This document shows positions 53,888 to 63,484 of a stretch of DNA of 64,000 bases, in pieces (the first letter of the stretch is position 1; each line of letters opens with the position of its first letter). The stretch covers positions 18,340-82,339 of the forward strand of contig JBBQTI010000015.1 in assembly GCA_038213435.1 (NCBI GenBank), in the 5' to 3' direction. Below the pieces are notes generated by a model. It saw only the letters and a program-made list of their open reading frames with translations. It was not told where the DNA came from and searched no databases. The position numbers were made by a program, and so were the translations under genes. Origin of the DNA: PALSA-610 sp038213435. Lineage in GTDB: Bacteria; Actinomycetota; Acidimicrobiia; IMCC26256; PALSA-610.

Positions 53888-54619
53888 TCAGAGGGCCAAA
53901 AGGGTGGTCACCAGATTGAAGCCGATATGCATCATGATCGACGCCGAGAGGTCGCCTCGACGGACCGCGACCACGCCCGACACCGCGCCCAGCAAGAACA
54001 GGGCCGGGACCACCGCGAAATCGCCGAGGGTCGGGCTGAGCATCGGGTGGGCGAGCGCAAAGGCGAGTGCCTGCACGATCACGGCCAATTCCGGCGACAC
54101 CCGGCGGCGCAGTGCTCTGAGCAGCAACCCTCGAAACAACAGCTCCTCGCATATGGGCGCGACGATCGCGGCGACGACCGCGAAGACGGCGAGCTTGGCG
54201 CCACCGGCCGTTCTGAGGTCGTCGACGACCTGTTGGTTCGCGTTCGCGATGCTCACCAGCGGATAGATCAGGGCGCTGCCGACGAGGAACAGGCCGAGCC
54301 CGGCGAACGGGGCCCACCAATCCTCCATTTGGAACGTCAGCCCGAAATCGTCGCGAAGCGTTCGCCCTTTGGAGTGCGCGATGTACAGCAGGCACGCGAG
54401 CCAGGTGCCGAATTGCCCGAAGGTCGAAAGGGCCGTGGTGAGGGCGCCAACGTGACCGGAGGTGTCACCGGTGATCGCGAAACCGATCGATGCACCCACG
54501 ACGGAGGCCACGATGCCGGCGAAGTAGATCCACAAGAAGTCGCCGACGCCCCACCGGATGGGCGTGACATCCGTCGCCGGGACGCGTTCCGGCGACGGAG
54601 AGGAAGATCCCGGATCCAC
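53888..54619 (-). CDS. CPBP-family intramembrane metalloprotease
   Basis: A 243-residue protein with about six hydrophobic segments and the three CPBP motifs: EELLFRGLLLRALRR (Glu pair and Arg), FALAHPMLS (His), and IMMHIGFN (His, Asn). The family includes CAAX prenyl proteases and bacteriocin-related proteins; many actinobacterial members have unknown targets. It is divergent from ftsH with about 100 bases between the starts, a region that must hold both promoters. Confidence 0.85.
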   Translation of the reverse strand: MDPGSSSPSPERVPATDVTPIRWGVGDFLWIYFAGIVASVVGASIGFAITGDTSGHVGALTTALSTFGQFGTWLACLLYIAHSKGRTLRDDFGLTFQMEDWWAPFAGLGLFLVGSALIYPLVSIANANQQVVDDLRTAGGAKLAVFAVVAAIVAPICEELLFRGLLLRALRRRVSPELAVIVQALAFALAHPMLSPTLGDFAVVPALFLLGAVSGVVAVRRGDLSASIMMHIGFNLVTTLLAL

Positions 54620-54722
54620 GGTCTCAGGCTACCGAGCACGCACCTGGAATCGACTCGGAACGGGAACCGTCTCTTGTCCGCCATACGATGGGAGCGCGTT
54701 CGACCGCCGTGGAGAATCACTC

Positions 54723-56816
54723 ATGACCCCAGGCCCTGAAGATCAGTGGCGCCCGCCCGAACCACCGCCGGGTCGTTCGCCGCGGCCGGGCTCGTCCGGA
54801 GGGCCGATGCGGCCGGGCGGCCGGCCGAAGTGGCTGCCGTGGGTGGTCATCGGTCTGATCGTGGCGATCTTCTTGGTATGGCGCGCCGCGCCGGCGTCGA
54901 CCACGTCGAGCGTCAGCGTCGACTACGGCAACTTCCTGACGCTCGCCGGTCAGGATCACGTCGCGAGCATCAAGTACGACGCGTCGAGCGGAAAGATCAC
55001 GGGAGCGTTCAAGGACGGCTTCACGAAGGACGGCAAGAAGGTCTTCACGACCCAGGGCCAGATCAACCAGCTGCCCGACGCCGACATCCAGCTGTTGAAC
55101 GCGCACAAGGTCGCGCGCAACTACAAGCCGCGCTCGAGCGACTTGATCGGCACTTTGCTCGTCTACCTGTTACCGCTCGTGCTCATCGGCGCGATCTGGT
55201 TCTTCATCGCGCGGCGCGCGCAGGGCCAAATGGGCGCGGTGATGAACATCGGGCGTTCGCGCGCCAAGGTGTACAACACCGACAAGCCGAAGACGACCTT
55301 CGCCGACGTCGCCGGCTACGGCGCGGTGAAGGAGGAGATCACCGAGGTCGTCGGCTTCCTGAAGGAGCCCGGCAAGTTCAAGGAGATCGGCGCACGTATC
55401 CCCAAGGGCGTGCTGCTCGTCGGACCGCCCGGCACCGGTAAGACGCTCATCGCCCGCGCCGTCGCGGGTGAGGCAGGCGTTCCCTTCATCTCGATCACCG
55501 GTTCCGATTTCATGGAAATGTTCGTCGGAGTCGGCGCGGCGCGCGTGCGCGACCTCTTCCAGACCGCGAAGAAGCAGGCGCCCGCGATCATCTTCGTCGA
55601 CGAGGTCGACTCGATCGGCCGCAAGCGCGGCGCCGGGCTCGGCGGCGGGCACGACGAGCGGGAGCAGACGCTCAACCAGATGCTCGCCGAGATGGACGGC
55701 TTCGAGGCCACAGAAGGCATCGTGATGATGGCGGCGACCAATCGGCCGGACGTCCTCGACCCCGCGCTCCTGCGGCCCGGTCGGTTCGACCGTCAGATCC
55801 TCGTCCCGCTGCCGACGCTCGACGAGCGGATCGAGATCCTGAAAGTGCACATGCGCGACAAGAAGATGGACGCCGACGTCGACGTCGGCGTCGTCGCGCG
55901 CGGAACGCCTGGAATGAGCGGCGCCGATCTGGCCAACCTGGTCAACGAAGCCGCCCTGTTCGCCGTCCGGCGGGGCGCGCAGGAGGTGCACCGCGAGGAC
56001 TTCGACGCCGCGCGCGACCGCGTGCTGATGGGGTTGAAACGCGAGTCGCTCGCGTTGTCGGAGGAGGAGAAGGAGATCATCGCCTACCACGAGGGCGGTC
56101 ACGCGGTGTGTGCCTACGTGCTGGAGCACGCCGACCCACTGCACAAGGTGACGATCCTGCCGACCGGAATGGCACTCGGTGTCACGCACCAGCTGCCCGT
56201 CGAAGAGCGACACATCTACAAGCGCGAGTACATCGCCGACTCCCTGGTCGTACGACTGGGTGGTCGAGTCGCCGAGGAGCTGGTCTTCAGCCACCAGTCG
56301 ACGGGCGCCCAGAACGATCTCGTGGGCAACACAGAGCTCGCCCGCAAGATGGTGCGGGAGTGGGGCATGTCCGACCGCATCGGTCCGATGGCCTGGGGCT
56401 CGCAGGGCGCGGTTTTCCTCGGCGAAGACCTCATGCACACACGCGACTACTCGGACGAGACCGCGCGCGTCATCGACGAGGAGGTCGAGCGGATCCTGCG
56501 CGACGAGGAGGACCGCTGTCGCAAGGTCCTCACCGAGTACCGCGCCGGTCTCGACGCCGTCGCCAAGGCACTGCGTGAGCGCGAGACGCTCAGTGGGCTC
56601 GAGGTCGCGGACATCGTCGACAAGGCGATGGGTCGCAAGGTCGGTGGCCCGCGTGTCATCACGAAGGCCGACGGCACCGAAGAGCCGGCGCCCCCGATCG
56701 TCCCGCCTCCGTACATAGACGTCTCCAACGCAGACGCGACGAACGCAGACGCGACGAACGGAATGGGGCAAGAGGTGATCACGCCCGCCGAACCACGGCA
56801 CGGCACGGGCTCGTGA
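54723..56816 (+). CDS. ftsH: ATP-dependent zinc metalloprotease FtsH
   Basis: Membrane-anchored AAA protease for quality control. The 697-residue protein has two N-terminal membrane segments (KWLPWVVIGLIVAIFLVW and LIGTLLVYLLPLVLIGAIW), Walker A GPPGTGKT, Walker B IIFVDEVDSIGRKR, the arginine-finger block NRPDVLDPALLRPGRFD, and the zinc motif YHEGGHAV with a downstream Asp. A C-terminal tail holds NADAT twice in tandem. The ATG at 54723 is chosen because it gives the normal proline-rich leader; the longer frame has no ribosome site. Confidence 0.97.
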   Translation: MTPGPEDQWRPPEPPPGRSPRPGSSGGPMRPGGRPKWLPWVVIGLIVAIFLVWRAAPASTTSSVSVDYGNFLTLAGQDHVASIKYDASSGKITGAFKDGFTKDGKKVFTTQGQINQLPDADIQLLNAHKVARNYKPRSSDLIGTLLVYLLPLVLIGAIWFFIARRAQGQMGAVMNIGRSRAKVYNTDKPKTTFADVAGYGAVKEEITEVVGFLKEPGKFKEIGARIPKGVLLVGPPGTGKTLIARAVAGEAGVPFISITGSDFMEMFVGVGAARVRDLFQTAKKQAPAIIFVDEVDSIGRKRGAGLGGGHDEREQTLNQMLAEMDGFEATEGIVMMAATNRPDVLDPALLRPGRFDRQILVPLPTLDERIEILKVHMRDKKMDADVDVGVVARGTPGMSGADLANLVNEAALFAVRRGAQEVHREDFDAARDRVLMGLKRESLALSEEEKEIIAYHEGGHAVCAYVLEHADPLHKVTILPTGMALGVTHQLPVEERHIYKREYIADSLVVRLGGRVAEELVFSHQSTGAQNDLVGNTELARKMVREWGMSDRIGPMAWGSQGAVFLGEDLMHTRDYSDETARVIDEEVERILRDEEDRCRKVLTEYRAGLDAVAKALRERETLSGLEVADIVDKAMGRKVGGPRVITKADGTEEPAPPIVPPPYIDVSNADATNADATNGMGQEVITPAEPRHGTGS

Positions 56817-56835
56817 ACGATCTCGCTCAGGCGGC

Positions 56836-57255
56836 CTAACTCGCGCGGAGCTCCGCGACCGCCGTCCACAGCTCCGGAGCGGCGAATGCGCCGATGAACG
56901 ACACCCGCACGACGCCCTCGGCATCTGCGATCAGGGTCATCGGAGCGGCGTCGACGTGATAGCGATCGTGGAGCTCGGGCCGCGCAAAGTACTCGACCTC
57001 GGTGACCGCGACCTCGTCCGACTCGAGCGCCGCGGCCTTGTCGCGCAGGCCCGCACACGAGTCGCACGTGCTCGACGTGAACAGCACCACGAGCCAAGGC
57101 ACTTCGGGCCGTGGAAAGTCGGCGCGGTCGAGCTGCGTCGGCGGAACGCCCGGCGCCTGCGTGGGTGCATCACCGAGCCGGCGTCGTTCGAACCACCATG
57201 CGAGCGCGGCGAGAAGCGCGAACAGCATGACTGCGACGACGACGCGCACGACCAT
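56836..57255 (-). CDS. membrane-anchored thioredoxin-like protein
   Basis: A 139-residue protein with an N-terminal membrane segment (VVVAVMLFALLAALAWWF) and a thioredoxin fold carrying the redox pair in FTSSTCDSCAGL, followed by a cis-Pro region in VDAAPMTLIADAEG. The domain should face the cell exterior. It is 19 bases from the ftsH stop, tail to tail. Likely roles are thiol-disulfide exchange in envelope proteins or cytochrome maturation. Confidence 0.8.
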   Translation of the reverse strand: MVVRVVVAVMLFALLAALAWWFERRRLGDAPTQAPGVPPTQLDRADFPRPEVPWLVVLFTSSTCDSCAGLRDKAAALESDEVAVTEVEYFARPELHDRYHVDAAPMTLIADAEGVVRVSFIGAFAAPELWTAVAELRAS

Positions 57256-57320
57256 CTAGACGATTCCCCCTCGCGGGGGGCAAGCGCGCGTAATCCACAT
57301 GTCTGTGACCGTACCGACAA

Positions 57321-58757
57321 TCAGCCGACGACGATACCGACCGAGCTCGCCGCTTCTGCGGTCGCGACAATCGATCGCTCCACGAATATCGGCTCGCTGG
57401 CGTTGACGGTCAATGCCGCGTCGAACCGCGACGGGGGGCGACCGCCGACGACGGTTACCGTGACGGCGCGGCCGGGCGGTACCGTCACGCGCTGGAGCGC
57501 GCTCGGGCGGTCGACCCGTCCGTCGTGCACGAGACCGATGCCGACGACGGCCGCGGCCGCTCCGGGGTTGAACAGCGAGAGGGTCGTCGACCGCTCCCCA
57601 TTCACGCGACTGCGGGCGAATGCCCAGCCCCGCGCCGGCGCGAGCAGACCCGGCGCCGTCACCGTCCCGACGACGTCGGGCGCGTCGTCGATGCGGGACA
57701 GGGTCTGGGCGACGATCGAGACGGTCTGGTCGGACCGAACGTCAAGGCTGTAGCGCACACCGGCCGCGATATTGACGCACGCCTTGCCGGAGGCGGCCCC
57801 GCACTGACCGAGCTGCACCCAAGCCACGTCGTCCGGCGCCACGGTGAGATTTACCGCGGCGAGCAACTGCTTCGACGACTCGGCCGTGGCCTGTACATCG
57901 ACCGGCGCGGCGTCGGGGCCGACGTTCGCGATCGCCAGCACCGCGGTCGAGCCCGGCTGCGCAACACCACCTGCGAACGTCCAGTCGGCCGCCGCGGTCG
58001 GCGAGCCGAGCGAAAGCGCGACACCGGGGATACCCGCCGCGGTCGTGTACACGAGCGTCTGGGCCGCGACGACGGAACCGACTTCGGCGTCGATCGCGAC
58101 CGCGACACGATCCTGGCGCACCGAGATGTCGTGGATCGCGACGACTTCACGCGACCGACGAGCGACATCGAGACTCTGCAGCGCCCCGGGCCGGTGTACT
58201 CCGCTGCTGGTGCGCAGGGTGACGTCGACCTTGGCATCGGAGGCGTAGGGGTTGTCGATCACGAGCCACTGCTGCACCCCGCGTGGTGTGGCTCCCGCGG
58301 CGAAGTACCAGTGCGCTGACGACTCGGTCGCGCACGGGGCGGTGTCGAGAGCCTGGGGCCCCTCGATCCCCTCTTCGACCAGCACCCGTCCACCGAACGA
58401 CTCGACCGTCAGCGCGCCCGCACCACCGAGTTGATCTCTCGCCTTGGTGAGCACCGAATTGGCCGCGACGCGGATCGTGACGTGGGTCGTGGTGCCGTTG
58501 TCGGCCAGGTCGGTGACGACGACGTCGGCGGTCGAGTCGCCGATGTTCGCAAACGTGACGCGCGCGGAAGCGTGCGCCAACGCGGCCGGCAGCCCGGGAC
58601 AAAACCACACCGTGCTCGACTGGGCGAGCACGGCGGTGTTCGGCGCGATCTTCACGTCCGCAGCGCGTGGCGGCGTGCTCGGCGCGCGCCCGGCCGCGAG
58701 GGCACCGGCGACCAACGCGCTCAGCAGGAGCACGAAGAGGAACCGCGGCGACCTCAC
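57321..58757 (-). CDS. DUF5719-family secreted protein
   Basis: A 478-residue protein with a signal-peptide-like start (RSPRFLFVLLLSALVAGALA) followed by repeated beta-rich segments of the type VSFANPG or VDVTLRTSSG and pairs of conserved Cys. The pattern, and coupling by overlap to a large GT2 gene, match DUF5719 proteins found next to mycolic or glycan genes in actinobacteria. The GTG at 58757 overlaps the GT2 stop (GTGA). No enzymatic motif is visible, so a structural or accessory role outside the membrane is likely. Confidence 0.8.
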   Translation of the reverse strand: MRSPRFLFVLLLSALVAGALAAGRAPSTPPRAADVKIAPNTAVLAQSSTVWFCPGLPAALAHASARVTFANIGDSTADVVVTDLADNGTTTHVTIRVAANSVLTKARDQLGGAGALTVESFGGRVLVEEGIEGPQALDTAPCATESSAHWYFAAGATPRGVQQWLVIDNPYASDAKVDVTLRTSSGVHRPGALQSLDVARRSREVVAIHDISVRQDRVAVAIDAEVGSVVAAQTLVYTTAAGIPGVALSLGSPTAAADWTFAGGVAQPGSTAVLAIANVGPDAAPVDVQATAESSKQLLAAVNLTVAPDDVAWVQLGQCGAASGKACVNIAAGVRYSLDVRSDQTVSIVAQTLSRIDDAPDVVGTVTAPGLLAPARGWAFARSRVNGERSTTLSLFNPGAAAAVVGIGLVHDGRVDRPSALQRVTVPPGRAVTVTVVGGRPPSRFDAALTVNASEPIFVERSIVATAEAASSVGIVVG

Positions 58758-61700
58758 GCGCCCGCCGCCGACTCGCCGGCCGCCGTCGCGACCGGCCGCG
58801 ATTCGACCGGTCGCCGCCGGGTCGCGAACCACAGTGCGACGGTCCCGATCCAGATCGCGATCTCGGCGACGCGAGCTACGGACACCGCGCCGGTGCCCGC
58901 ATAGCGAACGTGGACGGGCGCATGCGAGTCGAGCGCGAACGCGTTGGTCCAGCCGAACGCGTCGCGACGGACGACGCGTCGACCGTTCACGGTCGCGACC
59001 CATCGCGGATTCGCGGCTTGCGACCACAACAAGGTGCCGGGCCCGATCGCGCTCGTCGTCGCCGCCTTCGCCGCAACGCCCACAACACCGTCGGCTTCCG
59101 ATCGGACGGCGGCCGCCTGCGGGTCGCGCCCGTCGACACGTACGCCCGTGTTCTTCGGCGGCACCACTGCCCGCATCGGGATCCACGCATCGTTGTCGTA
59201 GACGACGCCCGAGTCGTCGATGCGCGAGAGCGTGAGATCCAGCTGGCGCGCGAGCGCGTCGTTGAGCCTGGTCTCGTCGCGGCCGAACGCCCCACTGCTC
59301 GGCGCAGCCCGCCGGACGAACGCGACATAGCGCACCCCGGCGGGCGCCAGGAGATGCCCCAATCGAACCGTCGATCCCGAGGCGGCGGCGTCGATCATGC
59401 CCGCCAGCACTCGGTCTGCATGCTGTTCCGGCGCCGCCCAGGACGCGCGAGCATCGCCCACGCCGTTGTTCGTGAGCGCGAACCCGACGTCGCCCGCCAC
59501 CTTCGCATCGGCCGGGAGCACGTTGGGATCGCCGACCCACAACACCCGAAAGCCCCCGGGAGGTGCATTGTCGGCCATCCACGAGTACGTCGCGGGCCAG
59601 TCGTCGGCGTGCAGGCCGAAACGGCCCGAGAGCGTGTCGGCGGAGAGTCCGACGACCGCGAGTGCCGTCCCGGCGAACGCGGCGACCACCACGACCTGTC
59701 GCCACCCGAAGCGGTACCGCCGAAGGCCGTCGAGCACTGCGGCCACACCGAGCCCGGCCGCGAACGCGAGGCCGATCGCGGCCGCGACGAGCACGCCGTT
59801 CGGTGCGACCACGGTTGCGCCCTCAGACAACCTGCCGGGCAACCAGGCGAGCCCGAACGAGATCGCGGCCAGCACCCATGCACGCGTTGCCCAGGCCAGA
59901 CGCGTTCCGGTCGCGATCGCGAGAGGTACGACCGCCGCCGCGATGATGCCCCACGGCGCCAAGCCGGCGCCGGCGCGACCGGCATGGAACTGCATCACGG
60001 ACACGAACGAGAGCGACGCCCGGTGTTGCGCACCGAACGCGGCCGCGTCGGCCCCGAGCAGAGAGAACGACCAGGGTGCGAGCAAGAGTGCCGCGGCCGC
60101 GCTCGTGACGATCGCGCCACCCAGCGCGGATCTCGCTCTGTGCGCGCCCCCGACGAACGGCAGCGCGAGACAGAAGGCGACGCCGATTGCCGGCGCCAAG
60201 AGGAGGGCGGGCGGCCAGACCGAACCGGCGATCGCGACGAGCAACGCGACGGTACACGCGAGGTGCACGCGACTACGTCTTGGCGTGTCGTCACCCGTCG
60301 CACGAACGAACGCGCCCAATACGAACGGTGCGAGCGCAAAGCAGACGAGCGGACCGAGCTCGCCTTGCCAGATCGCGTTCCGCGCGATCGGGTTGGCGGC
60401 GTACACGGCGGCGGCGGCGATGCCCGGCAACGACGACGAAGCGAACGGACGCAGGAGCCTGTACGCGCCGAACGCGCCGAGCGGGAGCGCGCCGCCGACG
60501 ACGAGCGCCTGAGCGAGGCCCGGATGATCGAAGAGCACCGTGCTCGCGGCGGCCATGAACGCGAAGGCTGGAGTCGCGGGTCGAGGCGCGCCCATCATCG
60601 TCGTGCGCCACGAGGCGGTGAACGTCGACCACGCCGCGCCGACGCCCGGCCAGGCTTGGAACGAACCGACCGCCGGAACGCGACCGGCGAGCAGCGAGCG
60701 TGAACCGAAGAGCACGAGCGCACCGAGAAGAACCACGAACATCGCAGGCAGCCGGCGCAGGCGACGCGCGATCTCGTCCATGCGAACCCGGGTGAGCGTC
60801 GAGACCTCGGCGAGCCGCTCCCCCGCGTGGACTCGTTCGATCATGAACCGTCGCAGGCGCGCGCTCCCACGGATCATCAGGTCGCGCATGTCACCGTCGT
60901 CGACGCGCCGGAGCTGCTGCGCTCCGGCGCGGGCCCGACGGAGCTCTCCGGGATGGGCGAACACCGAGAACCAACCCGCGACGACCGCGCGCGCCCGCGC
61001 CGCCCGGCCCGTCAGCAGCAGGCCGACGGCCTCGGACAAGTTCAGCATGAAGGCGACGGGCAGCACCCATACGAGCGCGGGCGCGGCGTACGACTTACAC
61101 AGCAGCCGCACGCGCGAACGGGTCTCGTCGCGGAGCTCGAGCGCAGGTCGGTCGCGGTCGCGAGGACGACGGGCCGCGACGACCGTCGCGCGACCGTGGC
61201 GAACCCGTGCCGCGGGCGCGACGATCACTCGCGCACCGGCGAGCCGGGCTCGCCAACAGAGGTCGATGTCGTCGGCACCCGGGAACGTCGCCGGGTCGAA
61301 GCCTCGGAGCTCGTGGAACAGGTCGGAGCGCACGAGCATCGCTGCGTGCGATACGTAGAAGACGTCGCGTACGCCGTCATGCTGCTCTTGGTCGACCTCG
61401 TGGGGCTCGATTCCCGAGAACGGGACGCCGTAGTGGTCGACCGACATCCCGACCTCAAGGAGAATGTCGGGATTGTCGCGATCGACCACCTTCGGCCCGA
61501 CGATGCCGGCATTCGACCGGTAGGCCTCCTCGACCAGCAGCCGGGCCGCGTCCGGATCGAGAACCACGTCGTCGTGGCAAAAGAGCAAGAACACCGCCCC
61601 TTCGACCGACGCCAGCGCCTCGTTCGCCGCCGCGGCGAAGCCGCCTTGCCCGGTGCACCGGCGCACGAAGGCGCCCGGCAAGGCGCGGGCGATCCGGTCG

Positions 61701-61912
61701 GTCGGGTCGTCGGCGGAGCCGTTGTCGAGCACGAGGACCGACAGGGCCGGATAATCCTGTGCCCCCAGGGCCGTGAGGCTCTCTTCGAACCACGGGCCGG
61801 GGTCGTTGGTGATCATGACGACGACAACGGGCGGGACGGCCTGGGCCGGCTCGGTCTCGTCGTCACGCTCGAGCAGCTCGGCGCTGATCGAGTCGGGGTC
61901 GATCGTCTCCAT
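58754..61912 (-). CDS. GT2 glycosyltransferase fused to a large multi-pass membrane domain
   Basis: A 1052-residue protein. Residues about 28-260 are a family 2 glycosyltransferase: VVVMITNDPGPWFEESL, VLDNGSADDPTD, LLFCHDDVVLDPDAARLL and FPGADDIDLCWRARLAGARV, supplying the two Asp motifs. Then follow many hydrophobic segments (about 400-800) and an extracytoplasmic C-terminal part ending in one helix (IAIWIGTVALWFATRRRP). The ATG at 61912 is chosen by the fold start. It probably extends or transfers a lipid-linked sugar to the envelope, with the co-translated DUF5719 protein. Confidence 0.85.
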   Translation of the reverse strand: METIDPDSISAELLERDDETEPAQAVPPVVVVMITNDPGPWFEESLTALGAQDYPALSVLVLDNGSADDPTDRIARALPGAFVRRCTGQGGFAAAANEALASVEGAVFLLFCHDDVVLDPDAARLLVEEAYRSNAGIVGPKVVDRDNPDILLEVGMSVDHYGVPFSGIEPHEVDQEQHDGVRDVFYVSHAAMLVRSDLFHELRGFDPATFPGADDIDLCWRARLAGARVIVAPAARVRHGRATVVAARRPRDRDRPALELRDETRSRVRLLCKSYAAPALVWVLPVAFMLNLSEAVGLLLTGRAARARAVVAGWFSVFAHPGELRRARAGAQQLRRVDDGDMRDLMIRGSARLRRFMIERVHAGERLAEVSTLTRVRMDEIARRLRRLPAMFVVLLGALVLFGSRSLLAGRVPAVGSFQAWPGVGAAWSTFTASWRTTMMGAPRPATPAFAFMAAASTVLFDHPGLAQALVVGGALPLGAFGAYRLLRPFASSSLPGIAAAAVYAANPIARNAIWQGELGPLVCFALAPFVLGAFVRATGDDTPRRSRVHLACTVALLVAIAGSVWPPALLLAPAIGVAFCLALPFVGGAHRARSALGGAIVTSAAAALLLAPWSFSLLGADAAAFGAQHRASLSFVSVMQFHAGRAGAGLAPWGIIAAAVVPLAIATGTRLAWATRAWVLAAISFGLAWLPGRLSEGATVVAPNGVLVAAAIGLAFAAGLGVAAVLDGLRRYRFGWRQVVVVAAFAGTALAVVGLSADTLSGRFGLHADDWPATYSWMADNAPPGGFRVLWVGDPNVLPADAKVAGDVGFALTNNGVGDARASWAAPEQHADRVLAGMIDAAASGSTVRLGHLLAPAGVRYVAFVRRAAPSSGAFGRDETRLNDALARQLDLTLSRIDDSGVVYDNDAWIPMRAVVPPKNTGVRVDGRDPQAAAVRSEADGVVGVAAKAATTSAIGPGTLLWSQAANPRWVATVNGRRVVRRDAFGWTNAFALDSHAPVHVRYAGTGAVSVARVAEIAIWIGTVALWFATRRRPVESRPVATAAGESAAGA

Positions 61913-61971
61913 GAGGCCGGGAAAGGATAGCCCGGCCCGGCTCGGAGTTATGTGCGCGCGATCACGAATGC

Positions 61972-62000
61972 TTGCAACAGTTAGCACTTCGTGCTATTGT
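61972..62000 (+). promoter_or_regulatory. predicted promoter with an internal operator-like palindrome
   Basis: TTGCAA (61972-61977) and an extended minus-10 TGCTATTGT (hexamer 61995-62000) are 17 bp apart. The spacer and minus-10 contain the perfect dyad TAGCAC-TTC-GTGCTA (61982-61996). This would drive the gene at 62119 with an unusually long leader of about 110 bases. Confidence 0.5.
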
Positions 62001-62083
62001 CGCGAGCAGTCGGGCGGCCTCCCTCGCCACCCGCATCCTCTCTAAATGGCGTCCTAACGCGGTCGCCCGTCCCTCAAGATTTT

Positions 62084-62103
62084 CCCCACAATCCCCCCAC
62101 AAT
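62084..62103 (+). repeat. 11-bp spaced direct repeat CCCCACAAT
   Basis: CCCCACAAT occurs at 62084-62092 and 62095-62103, one helical turn apart, just before the ribosome site of the gene at 62119. Such spacing is typical of a protein binding one face of DNA, or of a site for an RNA-binding protein. Confidence 0.5.
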
Positions 62104-62118
62104 GCTCAAGGAGTCGCA

Positions 62119-62499
62119 ATGCCCACAAACGCGAAGAAGACACTCACCGACGCCGGCTACATCGCGGTCGGCCTCGGTGTCATGGGCTTCCAACAGGCCC
62201 AGACCCGCGCTCGCGCCACGCGCGAGCGGGTGACCGGGGTCGGAGGCTGTGTCGCAGGTCGCGCTCGCGAGGCGCGCCACGCGCTCGTCAGCCAGAGGCA
62301 GTCAGCGCGCACGCAAGCGGAAACGCAGGTTCGCAACACCGTCGCTCGCGCCGGTGCGCTGCGCGACGAGCTCGGCAAGCGCGTCGAGCCCGTGGTCGGT
62401 CAGGTCCAAGCGCAACTCGGCGACCTGCCCGAGCGTGTCGTCCAGGTCATGGAGCCCGTCGCGGCGCGCGTGCGCGAGCTCGCGGGCAACGCCGCCTGA
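62119..62499 (+). CDS. 126-residue helical protein, function unknown
   Basis: The frame starts at an ATG with AAGGAG upstream. It opens PTNAKKTLTDAGYIAVGLGV, with a short hydrophobic piece, and is followed by about 90 residues rich in Ala, Arg, Gln and Glu with helical spacing (QAQTRARATRERV, RVEPVVGQVQAQLGDLPERV). This resembles phasin- or heparin-binding-hemagglutinin-like surface helices, but no family is certain. It lies alone between the envelope glycan genes and cofD and has its own predicted promoter. Confidence 0.6.
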   Translation: MPTNAKKTLTDAGYIAVGLGVMGFQQAQTRARATRERVTGVGGCVAGRAREARHALVSQRQSARTQAETQVRNTVARAGALRDELGKRVEPVVGQVQAQLGDLPERVVQVMEPVAARVRELAGNAA

Positions 62500-62548
62500 C
62501 CGACGCCGCGCCTGACCAGGCCGTGATCGCCGGCGGTAGGGTCGCAGC

Positions 62549-63484
62549 GTGCTCGCGACTCTTGCCGGCGGCGTCGGTGCCGCCCGATTCCTCGCCGGGC
62601 TGGTACGCGTCGTTCCGCCCAACGACGTGGTCGCGATCGTCAACACCGCCGACGATGACGAGTTCCACGGGCTGTACGTCTCGCCCGACCTCGACTCGGT
62701 CACCTACACCCTCGCGGGCGCTTCGAACCTCGCGCAGGGCTGGGGACTGGAGGGCGAGACGTTCGCCACGCTCGACGCGCTTGCTCGCTACGACGTTCCC
62801 ACGTGGTTCCGGCTGGGCGACAAGGATCTCGCGACCCATCTCTTCCGCACGGCGCGCCTGCGGGCCGGCGTTCCCCTTTCGACGGTAACGGCCGAGATCA
62901 CGCGCGCCTGGTCGGTCGACGTCCGGTTGGTGCCGATGAGCGACGACCCGGTTCGGACCCGCATCACCGTGCAGCGGCCCGACCGCGTCGAAGAGCTGGC
63001 GATGCAGAACTGGTTCGTCGGTGAGCGGGCCGAGCCTCCTGTGGTCGCGGTCCGCTTCGTTGGCGCGGCGTACGCCCGTCCGGCGCCCGGCGTGCTCGAG
63101 GCGCTGACGCTCGCGGACACGATCGTGATCTGTCCGTCGAATCCCGTGGTCTCGATCGGTCCGATCCTCGCGGTTCCCGGCGTGCGCGACGCGCTGGCGG
63201 CGCGGCGCGACCGCGTCGTCGCCGTGAGTCCGATCGTCGGCGGCGCACCGGTCAAGGGCCCGGCCGACCGGCTGATGGCGCCACTCGGCATCGAGGTGTC
63301 GTGTGTCGGCGTCGCCCGCGCCTACGCCGAGTTCTGCGGCTCCCTGGTGATCGACGCGGTTGACGCCGATCGCGCCGCCGAAGTCGAATCGCTCGGCGTA
63401 CACGCAGTCGTGACCGACACGATGATGCGCAGCCCGGAGATCGCGGCCGCGCTCGCCGCCGAAACGCTCGCCGCGGTGGCGTGA
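62549..63484 (+). CDS. cofD: 2-phospho-L-lactate transferase (CofD/FbiA)
   Basis: Transfers the phospho-lactate or phosphoenolpyruvate moiety from its GDP-linked donor to the deazaflavin Fo in F420 synthesis. The 311-residue protein begins LATLAGGVGAARFLAGLVRV and has VNTADDDEFHGLYVSPDLDS, LGDKDLATHLFRTARL and PSNPVVSIGPILAVPGVRDAL, all CofD motifs. It starts at GTG and is coupled by GTGA overlap to the cofE gene. Its presence supports F420 use by the LLM oxidoreductase at 33864. Confidence 0.95.
   Translation: MLATLAGGVGAARFLAGLVRVVPPNDVVAIVNTADDDEFHGLYVSPDLDSVTYTLAGASNLAQGWGLEGETFATLDALARYDVPTWFRLGDKDLATHLFRTARLRAGVPLSTVTAEITRAWSVDVRLVPMSDDPVRTRITVQRPDRVEELAMQNWFVGERAEPPVVAVRFVGAAYARPAPGVLEALTLADTIVICPSNPVVSIGPILAVPGVRDALAARRDRVVAVSPIVGGAPVKGPADRLMAPLGIEVSCVGVARAYAEFCGSLVIDAVDADRAAEVESLGVHAVVTDTMMRSPEIAAALAAETLAAVA

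Noticed and set aside
61981..62000. CIRCE element for HrcA
   Set aside because: The dyad begins TTAGCAC as CIRCE does, but its arms are separated by 3 bases rather than 9 and the right arm does not continue to GAGTGCTAA.
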